A stretch of 62,734 nt of DNA from Gemmatimonadota bacterium (GTDB lineage: Bacteria; Gemmatimonadota; Gemmatimonadetes; Gemmatimonadales; GWC2-71-9): NCBI GenBank assembly GCA_029262195.1, contig JAJCZX010000001.1, positions 1-62,734 on the forward strand. Direction: 5' to 3'. Below are positions 8,382-18,014 of this stretch, one piece after another. Position numbers and translations under genes: made by a program. The notes beneath the pieces were generated by a model. The model was not told the origin of the DNA and made no database searches. It saw only the letters and a list, made by a program, of their open reading frames with translations. Positions within the stretch are counted from its first letter, which is position 1; every line of letters begins with the position of its first letter.

Positions 8382-9858
8382 GCATCACCTCCTCAATCGT
8401 CGTCACTCCTGCCTGCACCTTGGCCCAACCATCGTCGCGCAAAGTCCTCATCCCTTTGCCCACCGACAGACTCCGAAGCTCAGCCCGGGTGGGATGACGA
8501 GCCAGGGCTTCCTTCATCTCTTCGTCGACAACCAGAAACTCAAATATCCCCGTGCGCCCCCGGTACCCCGTGCCTCGACAGGCACCGCACCCCTTTCCTT
8601 TCAAAAGCTCCGCGGCTCCGACAGGCTTGCCTGCCAGGAGGGCAACGGTTTGCGGGTCTGGTGAATAGCCGGTACAGCATTCGGAACAGATTTGTCGCAC
8701 AAGCCTCTGAGCGAGAACCCCTTCAAGCGTCGACGCAACCAGATAGTCTTCCACTCGCAGGTCCATCAATCGTGGGATCACGCTGACAGCATCGTTTGTG
8801 TGAAGAGTGGAAAAAACGAGGTGCCCGGTCATGGCAGCGCGGATCGCTATATCCGCGGTTTCCGAATCCCGCATTTCACCCACCATTACTACGTCCGGGT
8901 CATGCCGCAGGACACTTCGCAGCACCGTAGAGAAATCGAGACCCGCCTTTACATTGACCGGCACCTGGTTAATTCCGGGTAATTGGAACTCCACAGGGTC
9001 TTCGACCGTGATGACCTTTTCCTTCGTGGTGTCCCGCAAAGCCAGGGCCGAATAGAGCGATGTTGTTTTACCACTGCCGGTGGGACCGGTAACCAGAATT
9101 ATGCCGTTTGGCTTTCGCACCAATGCGGCAAAGGAATCCAGTACCTCCGGGTTCATGCCCAACTCTTCCAGTTCGACCGGACGACCTCCATGATCGAGGA
9201 GGCGCATCACAACACCTTCGCCGTGCAGCGATGGCATCGTCGAGATTCGCAGATCCAGTTCCCGGTCCTCAAGTCGGACACGGATGCGTCCGTCCTGGGG
9301 AATCCTTTTTTCGGCGATATCAAGGTCGGCCAGCAGCTTGATGCGGGACACAACCGCACGATACATCGACAGCGGCGGCGCATCGGATTCTGCTAACACT
9401 CCATCGACCCGAAACCTCACCCGGGGGCCGTTCTGGTCAGCTTCGAGATGAATGTCGCTGGCTCCAGCGGCATGAGCATCCCGAATGGTCATCGACACGT
9501 ACCGCACGACGGGAGGCTGATTGGCCAGGTCTTTTACATCCGAAAGCGACACGTCTTCAGCGTCATACAACCCGTGCCCGTTTACCTCCCCAACCATTTC
9601 AACAACAGACTGCCGAGCATCGATGGCGCGTTGGATAGCCTCTTTGAGGGAGTGCTCAGGCGCATCAACCAATTCCACCTGCGCATCAAAGACCAGAGCC
9701 ACATCATCCAGCGCCTGAACGTCCGGGTCACCGAAGGCAGCGACCCGAACCGTGCCCGATTCAACTCCAAGCGGAAGAATCTTGTAATTGAGCAGATACT
9801 CCCGCGTGAAAACCTCGGGCAAGGTCAACTGACATTTGAGCGGGTCCTGGTTTTCCAT
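8365..9858 (-). CDS. gspE: Type II secretion ATPase GspE
   Basis: Hexameric cytoplasmic ATPase powering pseudopilus assembly. From ATG 9858 the protein has 497 residues: an N-terminal MshEN-like domain, Walker A GPTGSGKTT, an Asp box, Walker B DVVMVGEMRD, and a four-Cys zinc site (CSEC ... CGAC) usual for GspE/PilB. I chose 9858 (MENQDPLKCQ) because GGAG lies 9 nt upstream and the candidate sigma54 promoter at 9894-9908 puts the transcript start just before it; the frame open to 9963 would run through that promoter. First gene of the secretion operon. Confidence 0.93.
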   Translation of the reverse strand: MENQDPLKCQLTLPEVFTREYLLNYKILPLGVESGTVRVAAFGDPDVQALDDVALVFDAQVELVDAPEHSLKEAIQRAIDARQSVVEMVGEVNGHGLYDAEDVSLSDVKDLANQPPVVRYVSMTIRDAHAAGASDIHLEADQNGPRVRFRVDGVLAESDAPPLSMYRAVVSRIKLLADLDIAEKRIPQDGRIRVRLEDRELDLRISTMPSLHGEGVVMRLLDHGGRPVELEELGMNPEVLDSFAALVRKPNGIILVTGPTGSGKTTSLYSALALRDTTKEKVITVEDPVEFQLPGINQVPVNVKAGLDFSTVLRSVLRHDPDVVMVGEMRDSETADIAIRAAMTGHLVFSTLHTNDAVSVIPRLMDLRVEDYLVASTLEGVLAQRLVRQICSECCTGYSPDPQTVALLAGKPVGAAELLKGKGCGACRGTGYRGRTGIFEFLVVDEEMKEALARHPTRAELRSLSVGKGMRTLRDDGWAKVQAGVTTIEEVMRVTID

Positions 9859-9893
9859 TCCGGTGTCTCCATCACGCATACCGGAACCCACAG

Positions 9894-9908
9894 GGAAGGA
9901 ACGTGCCA
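9894..9908 (-). promoter_or_regulatory. Candidate sigma54 promoter of the secretion operon
   Basis: Minus strand TGGCACG-TTCC-TTCC. The -24 half is perfect, while the -12 half reads TTCC instead of TTGC (one change in the normally conserved GC). Predicted start is near 9882, 24 nt before the gspE ATG at 9858. Similar promoters before both RHS-type genes and an activator gene immediately upstream support it. Confidence 0.5.
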
Positions 9909-9993
9909 CGTTGGAGAGAACAGGAGAACTCCTCGCAAACCGCAGAATCACGACGATCTGCAAGGGCCCGTTCGTCGGACAGATAAGTCAAAA

Positions 9994-10010
9994 AGTGTTA
10001 CCTGCACACT
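9994..10010. promoter_or_regulatory. Dyad AGTGT-N7-ACACT, possible activator site
   Basis: AGTGT (9994-9998) and ACACT (10006-10010) are inverted arms about 90 bp upstream of the -24 box before gspE. The arms are the same as in the palindrome upstream of the RHS gene (AGTGT-N8-ACACT, 18113-18130). This suggests a shared operator, but the one-base spacing difference makes it tentative. Confidence 0.4.
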
Positions 10011-10036
10011 CCCCGGGTGTATCCTACCCAGTTATC

Positions 10037-10903
10037 TTAAGCAACTGATGTTTTCTTGAGAAAACGATGCAGAGTTTTACGACTAACCCCCAGCTCCCGC
10101 GATGACGCTGATTTGTTCCCGCCGTTTCGCTCCATCACGCCCGGCACCCGCTCAGTCCAATGGGAGGCCCCCCGACTTACCCGGTCCGGCAACCGACCAA
10201 ACGTAAAGAGGTGCTCCACCGCTCTTTCCAATTCACGCACGTTGCCGGGCCAAGGATAGGCCATCATCGCATCCATTGCGGCATCGTCGACAGTCGCGCA
10301 CTCAAAACCGCACTCGTTTTGCTTCGACTCAACAAAATGCTCGACCAAATCGGGAATATCTGCGGTCCGTTTGCACAGTGGAGGAATCGAGATGGTCAGC
10401 GAGCCGAGGCGTTGCAGCAAGTCCCCTCGAAAACGACCCTCAAGGACTTCCCGATTGAGATCACAGTTAGTCGCAGTCACCACCCTCACGTCAACTTGCC
10501 GAGAACGGGACTCACCCACACGACGAACTTCCTTGTCTTCGAGGAGGTGGAGTAGAGCAGCCTGGACCGCAGATGTGGCAGATCCGATCTCGTCGAGGAA
10601 CAGGGTTCCGCGGTGCGCGGCCTCGAACGGGCCCGCTTGATCCTGACTGGCACCCGTAAAAGCACCTTTGACGTGACCCGTCAACGCCCCAACTTCCAAC
10701 CCGGCAGCAACCATTGTCACCGGAGCCACGATGAACGCCCCTTTGCGGGCCGAGGCCTCGTGAATGAGGCGCGCGACCAATCCCTTGCCTACACCGGTTG
10801 GTCCTTCAATACGAACCGGCCACGGTACTCGACCGACCGCGTCAACTTCTTCTCTAATTTTTTGGATCGACTTAGACGACCCCACCAATCGACTGTATAG
10901 CAC
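10037..10903 (-). CDS. Sigma54 activator 2, no receiver domain
   Basis: 288-residue enhancer-binding ATPase. Walker A GPTGVGKG is at residues 34-41, the sigma54-contact loop GAFTGA is intact at 80-85, Walker B LFLDE is at 101-105, and a Fis-type helix-turn-helix (ELGVSRKTLHRFLKK) ends the protein. As in activator 1 there is no sensory N-terminal domain; the protein is only ATPase plus DNA-binding domain. The start is GTG 10903 with a GGAGGG ribosome site. It sits directly upstream of gspE and probably controls the operon. A broken copy of its central part lies just upstream (11110-11308). Confidence 0.9.
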   Translation of the reverse strand: MLYSRLVGSSKSIQKIREEVDAVGRVPWPVRIEGPTGVGKGLVARLIHEASARKGAFIVAPVTMVAAGLEVGALTGHVKGAFTGASQDQAGPFEAAHRGTLFLDEIGSATSAVQAALLHLLEDKEVRRVGESRSRQVDVRVVTATNCDLNREVLEGRFRGDLLQRLGSLTISIPPLCKRTADIPDLVEHFVESKQNECGFECATVDDAAMDAMMAYPWPGNVRELERAVEHLFTFGRLPDRVSRGASHWTERVPGVMERNGGNKSASSRELGVSRKTLHRFLKKTSVA

Positions 10904-10935
10904 CCATCCCTCCCGACCAAATCACGTTAACACTG

Positions 10936-10954
10936 GAACCGACAAGATCGGTTC
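10936..10954. promoter_or_regulatory. Inverted repeat upstream of activator 2
   Basis: GAACCGA (10936-10942) and TCGGTTC (10948-10954) are perfect 7-bp arms with a 5-nt spacer, 33 bp before the GTG start. No T-run follows on either strand, so an operator is more likely than a terminator. The surrounding 10,904-11,109 holds no other gene that I can support. Confidence 0.45.
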
Positions 10955-11109
10955 TCTCCAGGTGGCGCCCTGTTTGTCGATATCGGAAAATTTCAGACAA
11001 GCATCGACATTTTCAAATTACTGCGAGTACAAGGATTTGGAAGTGGATGTTTCTGAATGAAACAAATGCTCGTTTAACCAACTTCGAATTTCCTCACGCG
11101 CGAACGGTA

Positions 11110-11308
11110 CCGCGCAAAGCAGCCTGAACGGCAGATGTGGCAGATCCATTTCATCGAGGAAAATCGTACCGCGGTGAGCGGCCTCGAACGGGCCCGCCTG
11201 ATCCTGGCTGGCGCCAGTAAAAGAACCCTTAAGGTGGCCGGTCAAGGCTCCGACTTCCAGCCCCGCTGCCACCATGGTGACTGGCGCCATGATGAACGCC
11301 CCTTGCGA
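11110..11308 (-). pseudogene. Remnant of a sigma54 activator gene
   Basis: Translation gives GAFIMAPVTMVAAGLEVGAL, the contact loop as GSFTGA, and GPFEAAHRGTIFLDE, almost the same as residues 56-105 of activator 2. A one-base loss after the FLDE codons (GATCC-ATTTC here, GATCC-GATCTC in the intact copy) shifts the frame, and the Walker A, helical and DNA-binding parts are gone. It is a partial duplicate of the adjacent gene. DNA similarity to 10,555-10,745 is obvious by eye. Confidence 0.85.
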
Positions 11309-11310
11309 TG

Positions 11311-11672
11311 ATTTCGCTAATGGGATGGGCGAGATCCGGAAATGTTGTTTCGTCAACATCATAGACCCTAACCATTTCATCACAAGTCACGGATCCACTT
11401 ACCAGCATCAATCGCCTCCCGCTGGGGGACAAGGCCATCCGCTCCGCAAACAACCAACGTTCTTGCATGATTCCGAAATCATGTAATTCGTCTTTGTCGA
11501 ACACTGGAATCGGTTCCGGGCTCCAAGACCTTTGCAAAAAACCCTCGGGCCCGCGGCGGGCATTATTGTCCAGAGGCAAACCAGACGACATCACCGAGTT
11601 GCCGGGTCTCTGCCCAAACGACCCCCCGACGGAATCCTCGCCCGAGGCGGCACATAAGCCGGGCACCGCCAA
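11311..11672 (-). pseudogene. Remnant of a propeller gene joined to the activator remnant
   Basis: One frame reads ERWLFAERMALSPSGRRLML and then VRVYDVDETTFPDLAHP, which lines up with LKFATMQLSPSGAFLAIASG and IRVYDLSDKEPIDVHRP in the neighbouring propeller protein (11735-12937). Only about one blade remains. The open frame then runs straight into the activator remnant in another reading frame, so the junction near 11,310 is a deletion or recombination scar. The N-terminal 45 residues match nothing that I recognise. The divergence from the intact gene is larger than for the activator copy, suggesting an older paralogue. Confidence 0.6.
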
Positions 11673-11734
11673 TGCCCACCATGACGTTTCTCATCTCGCT
11701 CGTTCGACTCGTCCCGTTTCAGAATCCGGAGAAT

Positions 11735-12937
11735 TCACCAACTGATCAAATTGTAGTGCCCAAGTAGTTCGATCCGTGCACCTTCAAACCGACTGCCGAC
11801 ACCCAAAATGCCATTCCAGCGTCCTGATTGCCGGCTGACGGTCCCGAAAACAACTTGTCCATCGTTCCGAACTAGGGCCGCAGCAATGCAGTTTTCGCTC
11901 GGATTCCACTGAAGTTCCGCGACTACGTGAGGAACCGGAACGATCATTGACGGTCGATGAACATCGATCGGCTCTTTGTCGCTCAAGTCATAAACCCGAA
12001 TCGCCGGGGATCCACCGCCCGTACCGGAGGCTATGGCAAGGAATGCGCCGGATGGCGAAAGCTGCATAGTTGCAAACTTGAGCCAAGAAAATTTTCGAAT
12101 CCCCGCCGCAATCAATTCTTCCCGACTTGCGATGAGGCGTCCCTGCCTCCGCCGTGCTTCGACTTGGAATAGCGGACCCAACTGGCGCGTCGAGGGAATA
12201 TTCATACCGTACTTTTCAAAGTATGCGATGCCACCGGAAGGTAGCCACTCGGCCACGACAGGTGATTCAGCGATCTGTCGGGTGTTTCCAGTCTGAACCC
12301 CAATTACCCAGGCTCCCTCCCATAGGACTAGGAGTTCGGACCCGTCCGGGGACCAAGAAACGCTTTCAGGATGAGCCAAGCGAAAGCCCTGGGCGCTCCC
12401 GGTAGGTAACCTATGTCGCTGTGTTACCATCCCAAGGGTATCAACAATGTAAATGGCCGACGGGCGCCAGCGACGCTCGGAAGCATCGGCAACGACCACC
12501 GCAATCCGATCGGCCTTAGGGGACCAGGAAAGCCGCGGCAAAAAACGGTTGCCATTGTCCAGACTCATGAGCCAACTGGGCAGGTTTCCGTACCGCATGA
12601 TACCCAGCGACCTATAATCGGTGGATACTAACGCAATCCGTCGTCCGATAGGCGCCCACGCGGCGCCGCGGGCTTCAAAAAGAGGTTCTTGGACCTGCGA
12701 GTTTTCCCCGCCGATATTGGAGATTACCGCTGCTTGATCGCTTGGATCAAAACCAAAGGTCAGAATCGGCCTTCCTGCCTGCAAACAAGACGATGAGTTT
12801 TCGGTTTGCGCTAATAGGAATCCGACCGAGGGCGAGGGCCAAATCGAGAACCCAACGATCCCAGCAAAAACGATGCGCTTGGCAGTCGTCGCTTCGATCG
12901 AGAACACGCGTTTCAGGTTAGCAACAATCTTCTTCAC
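11735..12937 (-). CDS. Secreted WD40/PD40-type beta-propeller protein
   Basis: About 400 residues with an N-terminal hydrophobic export signal (KRIVFAGIVGFSIW, cleavage probably near FLLAQ). Repeating blades carry SWSPKADRIAVV, SWSPDGSELLVL and MQLSPSGAFLAIAS, typical of TolB/PD40 propellers, which usually bind protein or peptide ligands in the periplasm or outside. I chose GTG 12937, which has a GAGGAAAG ribosome site and begins 9 nt after the RHS stop; the frame open to 12994 only overlaps the RHS gene. It should be co-transcribed with the RHS gene from the sigma54 promoter and may be its chaperone, anchor or partner. This role is inferred from position. Confidence 0.8.
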   Translation of the reverse strand: MKKIVANLKRVFSIEATTAKRIVFAGIVGFSIWPSPSVGFLLAQTENSSSCLQAGRPILTFGFDPSDQAAVISNIGGENSQVQEPLFEARGAAWAPIGRRIALVSTDYRSLGIMRYGNLPSWLMSLDNGNRFLPRLSWSPKADRIAVVVADASERRWRPSAIYIVDTLGMVTQRHRLPTGSAQGFRLAHPESVSWSPDGSELLVLWEGAWVIGVQTGNTRQIAESPVVAEWLPSGGIAYFEKYGMNIPSTRQLGPLFQVEARRRQGRLIASREELIAAGIRKFSWLKFATMQLSPSGAFLAIASGTGGGSPAIRVYDLSDKEPIDVHRPSMIVPVPHVVAELQWNPSENCIAAALVRNDGQVVFGTVSRQSGRWNGILGVGSRFEGARIELLGHYNLISW

Positions 12938-12945
12938 GGCTTTCC

Positions 12946-15900
12946 TCAAGGATACGCACAGGATAGCGGGAAGGCGCAAATCCCAGGAGCCCAAATTGAA
13001 GGGCTCACCTGTTCACCAAGCACCCAACCGCCAGTGATTGAAAGAATATTGGACACGAACCGGTTCGAATCCGCCAAATTGTAGCCATAACCGGCCCACC
13101 CTCCCCTTACATTTCGGGCGCCAATCTCAACCAGGCGTGCGTACTCTCCGTGGGAAATCTGCGGCCAATCAAAGGGTTGATGGTTGGAGACCCGCACGAA
13201 CTCGTAAAGCCCCGCGTTCAACTGCCCCGCCGGAATTTCGTCTATCACATTGATGCCTTCAACATTTAGCAACTCGATTGTGTAGTCAAAGAGGTCTGCG
13301 GTCGCCCTGGACCTTGAACGAGTCCGGTGGACGGTCGCCAATCCACAATGGCTAACAGGCTCAGATCCAACTGGCCGACAGGCAACATACGCACCAGGAT
13401 AAACTCGTGAGTTTTGGACCTGCCGCCCAAAAGCACGCAACCAACCGCTGCTTCCGCCACCACCGCCAAAGAATCCGTTCCATCCGAATCCATCACCCTC
13501 ATAATATTCCACAAGCGCATCGATGAAACTTTGTCCCCAACCCCCAAAGGAATTCGTCGGATCAAAGTCGGGAATCCCTCCCGATAGAATCGCCGCATTT
13601 CTGTGAGCGGCATCATTCTGAGCATCAAAGCTCCAATCGGTGCCACTCGGATCTCTCCTACTCATCGGATCCCCTCCAACAAACGCATACAGATTACTAC
13701 CACCGGCCCGCCCAATGGGGTCCTCTGTGAGGAAACGCCCCAGTTGTGGGTCGTAGTAGCGGGCATTCATATAATAGAGGCCCGTGGCCTCGTCGTACAT
13801 GGCACCCTGCCATCTGAATCTCAGCGGGAAGGACACGCTGCCGGTTGAATCGGATTGTTCGCCGTAGGCTCGGTAGCGCAGGGACATGGCCCAGGTGCCG
13901 TTTCTTTTCACCAATCCACGCACCGAACGCATCCGGTCCTGTACGACATAGTACGTATCACCGCTGACTACCCAGTTCCGCACCGCGACGAGATCGTTCT
14001 GCCCCACTCCCCATGTATACTCACGGCGCAACGAGCCACCGTCGTTGACCTCGTAGAGCAAATGGCCACTCCTCCAAACGAAGCGCCGGATCGTACCGTT
14101 GACCTTTTCAGCGACCCTGTTCCCTAGCGGGTTGTAGGTGTATTCAGCAATCACCGCTCCGTTTTTCTTAACTTCAACCAATTGGTTCAGCACGTCGTAG
14201 TCGTAGTCCCAGGTGACACCAACGCACACCCGCTTTGTCATATTACCTGCGTCATCGTAATCAAACGACGAGCAATTCGGGCTGTTGGTCGATGTGATTT
14301 GATTCCGGCCGTTGAACGTCCACGAGCCGTCGATGCTAAGGTTACCGATGTTGTCATATGTGAAATTTTGAATCGCGTGTGAACTCCCCGTTCTTTGGTC
14401 AAGACGGGTAAGCCGTTGCCATCCGTCGTAGGCCATGGAATCCGCCATGACAATCTGGCTGGCACCTGAACCGTGCTTCTCAGTCCATTCAGGGACAAGT
14501 GAGTCGATGACGATTTCCTCGTCGCTGCCCCAGCGTCCGACCTCATACCCCTGATCGTTATCAATCTCCCATAGGCTGCCGTCATCCCTCCAACGCTGAG
14601 TGCGTGAGAAATCCGTCCAACTACCGTCTATCCACGGTCCCCTGAGTCGATTTTCACTGTCTCGACCATAGGCGATGCGCCCCACCTGATCGGAAATGAG
14701 TGTGTCCATCGTCCCTCGGACCGCGTGATACCTCAACTGATTAGTGGGCAACACGTGGGTGTTGCGCTTGGACGCAACTTGAGTCGGCCTTTGATAGGTA
14801 TCATAGGAGTGAGTGTTGCTCCAGGCCTTCGTGCTGCTCGTAAACACAGTATCAGAATCGAGGCTTCCTGATTTGTTGTAAACCCAAGCCAGGTTCAGGT
14901 GCGATCCTCCCACCTCATCCCGAAACCCAGATGCGACACCTATTGAATCCAATTCATAGTTGGGTCCGCCGTAGGAGTAGTCGTAGGTGTACTCCGACCC
15001 GAGAACTCGTTTGGTCACCCTCCCCCTGGAGTCGTACCTCGTTTCAAACGTGTGGCCTCGAAGCGTTGTTTGGAATCGAAGGCGACCCGCAACGTCGTAT
15101 TTGAACTCTTCTGACGGATAAGTGTGAGTCAGGCTGTAGCCCGCCGGCCAGTGTTTCGTAACCCGTCCAAGCACGTCATAATCGGTGCGAGTCTCGCTTT
15201 CTGCCCCACCACCAGGGTGGTCCGTCGATACCACTCGGCCCAACGAATCAAATGTGTTTGTAGTTGTAGCGGTTCTTATCGTATCCGGCAGAGTGGGCCA
15301 CGAAGGAGTGCCACATGGGTCATTACAATTGTTGGTTCGTTGAACCCTAACACTGTCCACTCCTCCTACGACGTTCAGGAACGTCACTCTTCTGCGCCAC
15401 TGTATCTGAGTTGTCCCACCCGTGGACTCCGATACGGAAATTTTCGATTTGGTCTCATTCGCACGACCATAGCTGTCATACGACGTGTAAGTCGGGTACC
15501 CGCTTGAGGGCGTTACCGCAGAGGTGTTCTTCCAGACTGCGTCATAGGAATAACTGGTCGAAACATCACTACGATTGCTGTACGTACTGTCTACCTGCCC
15601 GTTTGCTTCGTATGCCGTCCACGTAGTGTCGTTAAAAGAAGTCACCGTCCTCGTCACCTGCCCATTCTGGTAGGTGAACGCCGTCCAGTTTCCCAGGTAG
15701 TCGTACACCCTGGTTGGTCTTCGCGAATTGCCGGTATAGGCAACGCTGTCCATCGTGATTAATACAGGGCTCTGCACGTTGTTGTATTTGCGGCTGCGCA
15801 GGCGTCGCCCCTGTGAGTCGTACTCGGTGTACACGCGGGTCGAGTCCCCTTGCTTGCCTTCGGAGCTAAGCACCTGACCAATCTGGTTGTACGTAGCTCG

Positions 15901-17964
15901 CGAAACTGTACCCACTGCGTCCCAAACTTTTGTCGGACTCCCGAATCGATCAAGCGTGGACCTGGCCCAATTATTTAACCCATCCCGAGACTCGGCGTAG
16001 GCATTCGCCATTGATATCGCAGCTCCGTCGCCCTTCAGCTCGCGTGCATAGTACTGGCCGGTCACACTGTCGAGAACTCCAAGTTCATTATTGACTGCAG
16101 GGGAGTTTACTGAATCCGGAAACAGCGCAGCGTTGTAACTCAGCCTCGTCCGTGACCCAGATCCAGTGGAGTTTTGAAGCCAAACAAGCAATGCACTTTT
16201 GTAGGTCGAATGGGTGTAGTTCCATCCATAGGTGGTTGTGAGGTTTTGGCCAGAAGGGTTGGGAGGCGAAACGCTGGTCATGGTGCGGTTGGAGCTATTG
16301 ACCGAAAAAAGAGTTTGACGTCCTCCGGGGCCAGTGATGTTCGTTATCCTGTCGCCCGTGTAATTGAACGTGAACTTCTTGCCCACCGGATCCGTGATTT
16401 GATTGACGCGTGTGGGCACATGGGAGTACGAGATCGTTGTCTGGTTGTTTCTCGAATCGGTGATGTTAGTTTGGCTGCCATTCGAATTGAACGTCACCGA
16501 CCCGCCACCCTCGGGAAACGTCAGCAACCAGTTGGAGCCACTCTTCGAAAGCACGTTGTAATTGCCCGGTGGCGATAAATACTGGCCGTCATTGCCACGG
16601 AACACTGTTGCGGTGCCGTCAGACCCAACGATGATTGCGTCATCTCCAGAAGTCACAAGCTGCATCACTCCTGTGGGCCACCAGCCTGATCCGTAGGGGG
16701 TAGTGCGTCGGTCAACCATTACTACTTCCATGGAATCGACAGATGTGTATACGGTGCTTCCGTAAGTAGCCTTGGACTCGATCTTCAGCCATTTTCGAGT
16801 TGGGGTTGGATAACTTGTCGTGGCATAGGGCAACTGGAGGGAGACCCAGCAAAGGGTGGTCGCAGACGTTCCGCAATTGGGATTCGACTGCGTGAATTGG
16901 TCTTTCACCACACCACCGTCCAACAGGCGGACGTTGAGACTGGACGGTTTGGTCCCTATCGGGAATTCAATCGTCGCGTTCACAACGGCTCTCGGATAAC
17001 TCTGTCGCGACGAATAAGTCAAACCCGCTGTGCGCGGAGAATTCATCGAGACATACGCTGGCGTCGATGCCGCGGTAACTACTTCTGTCCCCTGAATTCC
17101 AAATGGTCCCAGCGACGCTCCCGAAAGCCTTCCCAGTGATTCAAACGGATTCACCGTTACCGATATTACAGAATTATTGCCGCTCTGAAGTGTCACCGAT
17201 CTGGTTTTCGTCGTACACTCTGCTGGTGAGGCGCTATTGCACACAGTTACGCTCAACGTTTTGGCAGAGCCCGGATTCAAACGCAACGCCTCACTGACCT
17301 CCCATTCGAAAAGGCGCTTATTGAAACGCCCCTGACCGGTCACATTGACGCCACCCCAGGTAACGCTCACACTGTTTTCGTTTATCTCGTTTTGACTGCC
17401 CGTATTGGCGGGGTCGAATTCCACGTGGACAATCGGGGTCCTGGTGTTAATAGCCGTCGAGGGGCTGTTGATCGCTACCGTCGGTACTCCCGTACGGGTT
17501 ACGTAAAACATGCTGGTCGTGCAGTTACCCGACGTGTCGCACATGTATACCTGGACAGTGTTCGAACCAACGTTTAGAGCCACAGAGGTAGTCGCGTCTT
17601 TTCCCTTGGTCTGGAAACATTCCATCGACCCGCTGTTGCCGTGCTGGAACGTGAAACTGGAGGTCTTGGTTACGCCGTTTACTTTTATCCAGCGCGTATT
17701 GGTGTTAAGAGTCGCGTTGTCACAGTATGCGACCTCCAACAACGGGTACTGCTCGTCGGTGCTTGATGCAGGTGTTATCAGCTCTATTTCAGGAGCAATC
17801 GTATCTTCGCATTCAACCTCGCAGCCGCCCCCACCTCCGGCGCGGGCCGCCTCAACTCCCCCAACCCCCAGTCCCTGAACCTCCTGGGCACTCATTGCAC
17901 CAGGAAGCGTTAGAAAGAAAACAGCAACCACTAATCCGATTACCAACCGTCCGATACGCAACAT
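12946..17964 (-). CDS. Giant secreted RHS/YD-repeat protein with variable tail
   Basis: 1672 residues. Signal peptide MLRIGRLVIGLVVAVFFLTL ending near MSAQ; a Gly/Cys-rich linker; Ig-like modules (about 55-260); then a long YD/RHS repeat region from about 530, with pairs such as YDSYGR, YDVLGR, YDVAGR and YDSRGR. The core closes at about 1390-1440 with LYYMNARYYDPQLGRFLTED and DPSG. The last roughly 230 residues are a separate tail, the position of toxin domains in polymorphic RHS proteins. It contains SHCGLATVH and YNLADSNRFV, weakly like a papain/NlpC-type Cys-His fold, but I cannot assign an activity. RHS repeats form a hollow shell around the tail. A sigma54 promoter precedes it and a type II system is encoded nearby, making export by that system plausible. 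No clear immunity gene follows. Confidence 0.9.
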   Translation of the reverse strand: MLRIGRLVIGLVVAVFFLTLPGAMSAQEVQGLGVGGVEAARAGGGGGCEVECEDTIAPEIELITPASSTDEQYPLLEVAYCDNATLNTNTRWIKVNGVTKTSSFTFQHGNSGSMECFQTKGKDATTSVALNVGSNTVQVYMCDTSGNCTTSMFYVTRTGVPTVAINSPSTAINTRTPIVHVEFDPANTGSQNEINENSVSVTWGGVNVTGQGRFNKRLFEWEVSEALRLNPGSAKTLSVTVCNSASPAECTTKTRSVTLQSGNNSVISVTVNPFESLGRLSGASLGPFGIQGTEVVTAASTPAYVSMNSPRTAGLTYSSRQSYPRAVVNATIEFPIGTKPSSLNVRLLDGGVVKDQFTQSNPNCGTSATTLCWVSLQLPYATTSYPTPTRKWLKIESKATYGSTVYTSVDSMEVVMVDRRTTPYGSGWWPTGVMQLVTSGDDAIIVGSDGTATVFRGNDGQYLSPPGNYNVLSKSGSNWLLTFPEGGGSVTFNSNGSQTNITDSRNNQTTISYSHVPTRVNQITDPVGKKFTFNYTGDRITNITGPGGRQTLFSVNSSNRTMTSVSPPNPSGQNLTTTYGWNYTHSTYKSALLVWLQNSTGSGSRTRLSYNAALFPDSVNSPAVNNELGVLDSVTGQYYARELKGDGAAISMANAYAESRDGLNNWARSTLDRFGSPTKVWDAVGTVSRATYNQIGQVLSSEGKQGDSTRVYTEYDSQGRRLRSRKYNNVQSPVLITMDSVAYTGNSRRPTRVYDYLGNWTAFTYQNGQVTRTVTSFNDTTWTAYEANGQVDSTYSNRSDVSTSYSYDAVWKNTSAVTPSSGYPTYTSYDSYGRANETKSKISVSESTGGTTQIQWRRRVTFLNVVGGVDSVRVQRTNNCNDPCGTPSWPTLPDTIRTATTTNTFDSLGRVVSTDHPGGGAESETRTDYDVLGRVTKHWPAGYSLTHTYPSEEFKYDVAGRLRFQTTLRGHTFETRYDSRGRVTKRVLGSEYTYDYSYGGPNYELDSIGVASGFRDEVGGSHLNLAWVYNKSGSLDSDTVFTSSTKAWSNTHSYDTYQRPTQVASKRNTHVLPTNQLRYHAVRGTMDTLISDQVGRIAYGRDSENRLRGPWIDGSWTDFSRTQRWRDDGSLWEIDNDQGYEVGRWGSDEEIVIDSLVPEWTEKHGSGASQIVMADSMAYDGWQRLTRLDQRTGSSHAIQNFTYDNIGNLSIDGSWTFNGRNQITSTNSPNCSSFDYDDAGNMTKRVCVGVTWDYDYDVLNQLVEVKKNGAVIAEYTYNPLGNRVAEKVNGTIRRFVWRSGHLLYEVNDGGSLRREYTWGVGQNDLVAVRNWVVSGDTYYVVQDRMRSVRGLVKRNGTWAMSLRYRAYGEQSDSTGSVSFPLRFRWQGAMYDEATGLYYMNARYYDPQLGRFLTEDPIGRAGGSNLYAFVGGDPMSRRDPSGTDWSFDAQNDAAHRNAAILSGGIPDFDPTNSFGGWGQSFIDALVEYYEGDGFGWNGFFGGGGGSSGWLRAFGRQVQNSRVYPGAYVACRPVGSEPVSHCGLATVHRTRSRSRATADLFDYTIELLNVEGINVIDEIPAGQLNAGLYEFVRVSNHQPFDWPQISHGEYARLVEIGARNVRGGWAGYGYNLADSNRFVSNILSITGGWVLGEQVSPSIWAPGICAFPLSCAYP

Positions 17965-18014
17965 CGTTCACCACTCCAGATGAAGTTTCCAAGAATTCAC
18001 TGGAGGTGAACAAG

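Noticed and set aside
11018..11109. Frame after the activator remnant (REEIRSWLNEHLFHSE)
   Set aside because: It does not match the activator or any family; only out-of-frame continuation after the frameshift.
13052..13075. GGTTCGAATCC, a perfect tRNA T-loop word
   Set aside because: It lies inside the RHS coding sequence on the opposite strand, with no acceptor, D or anticodon stem around it.
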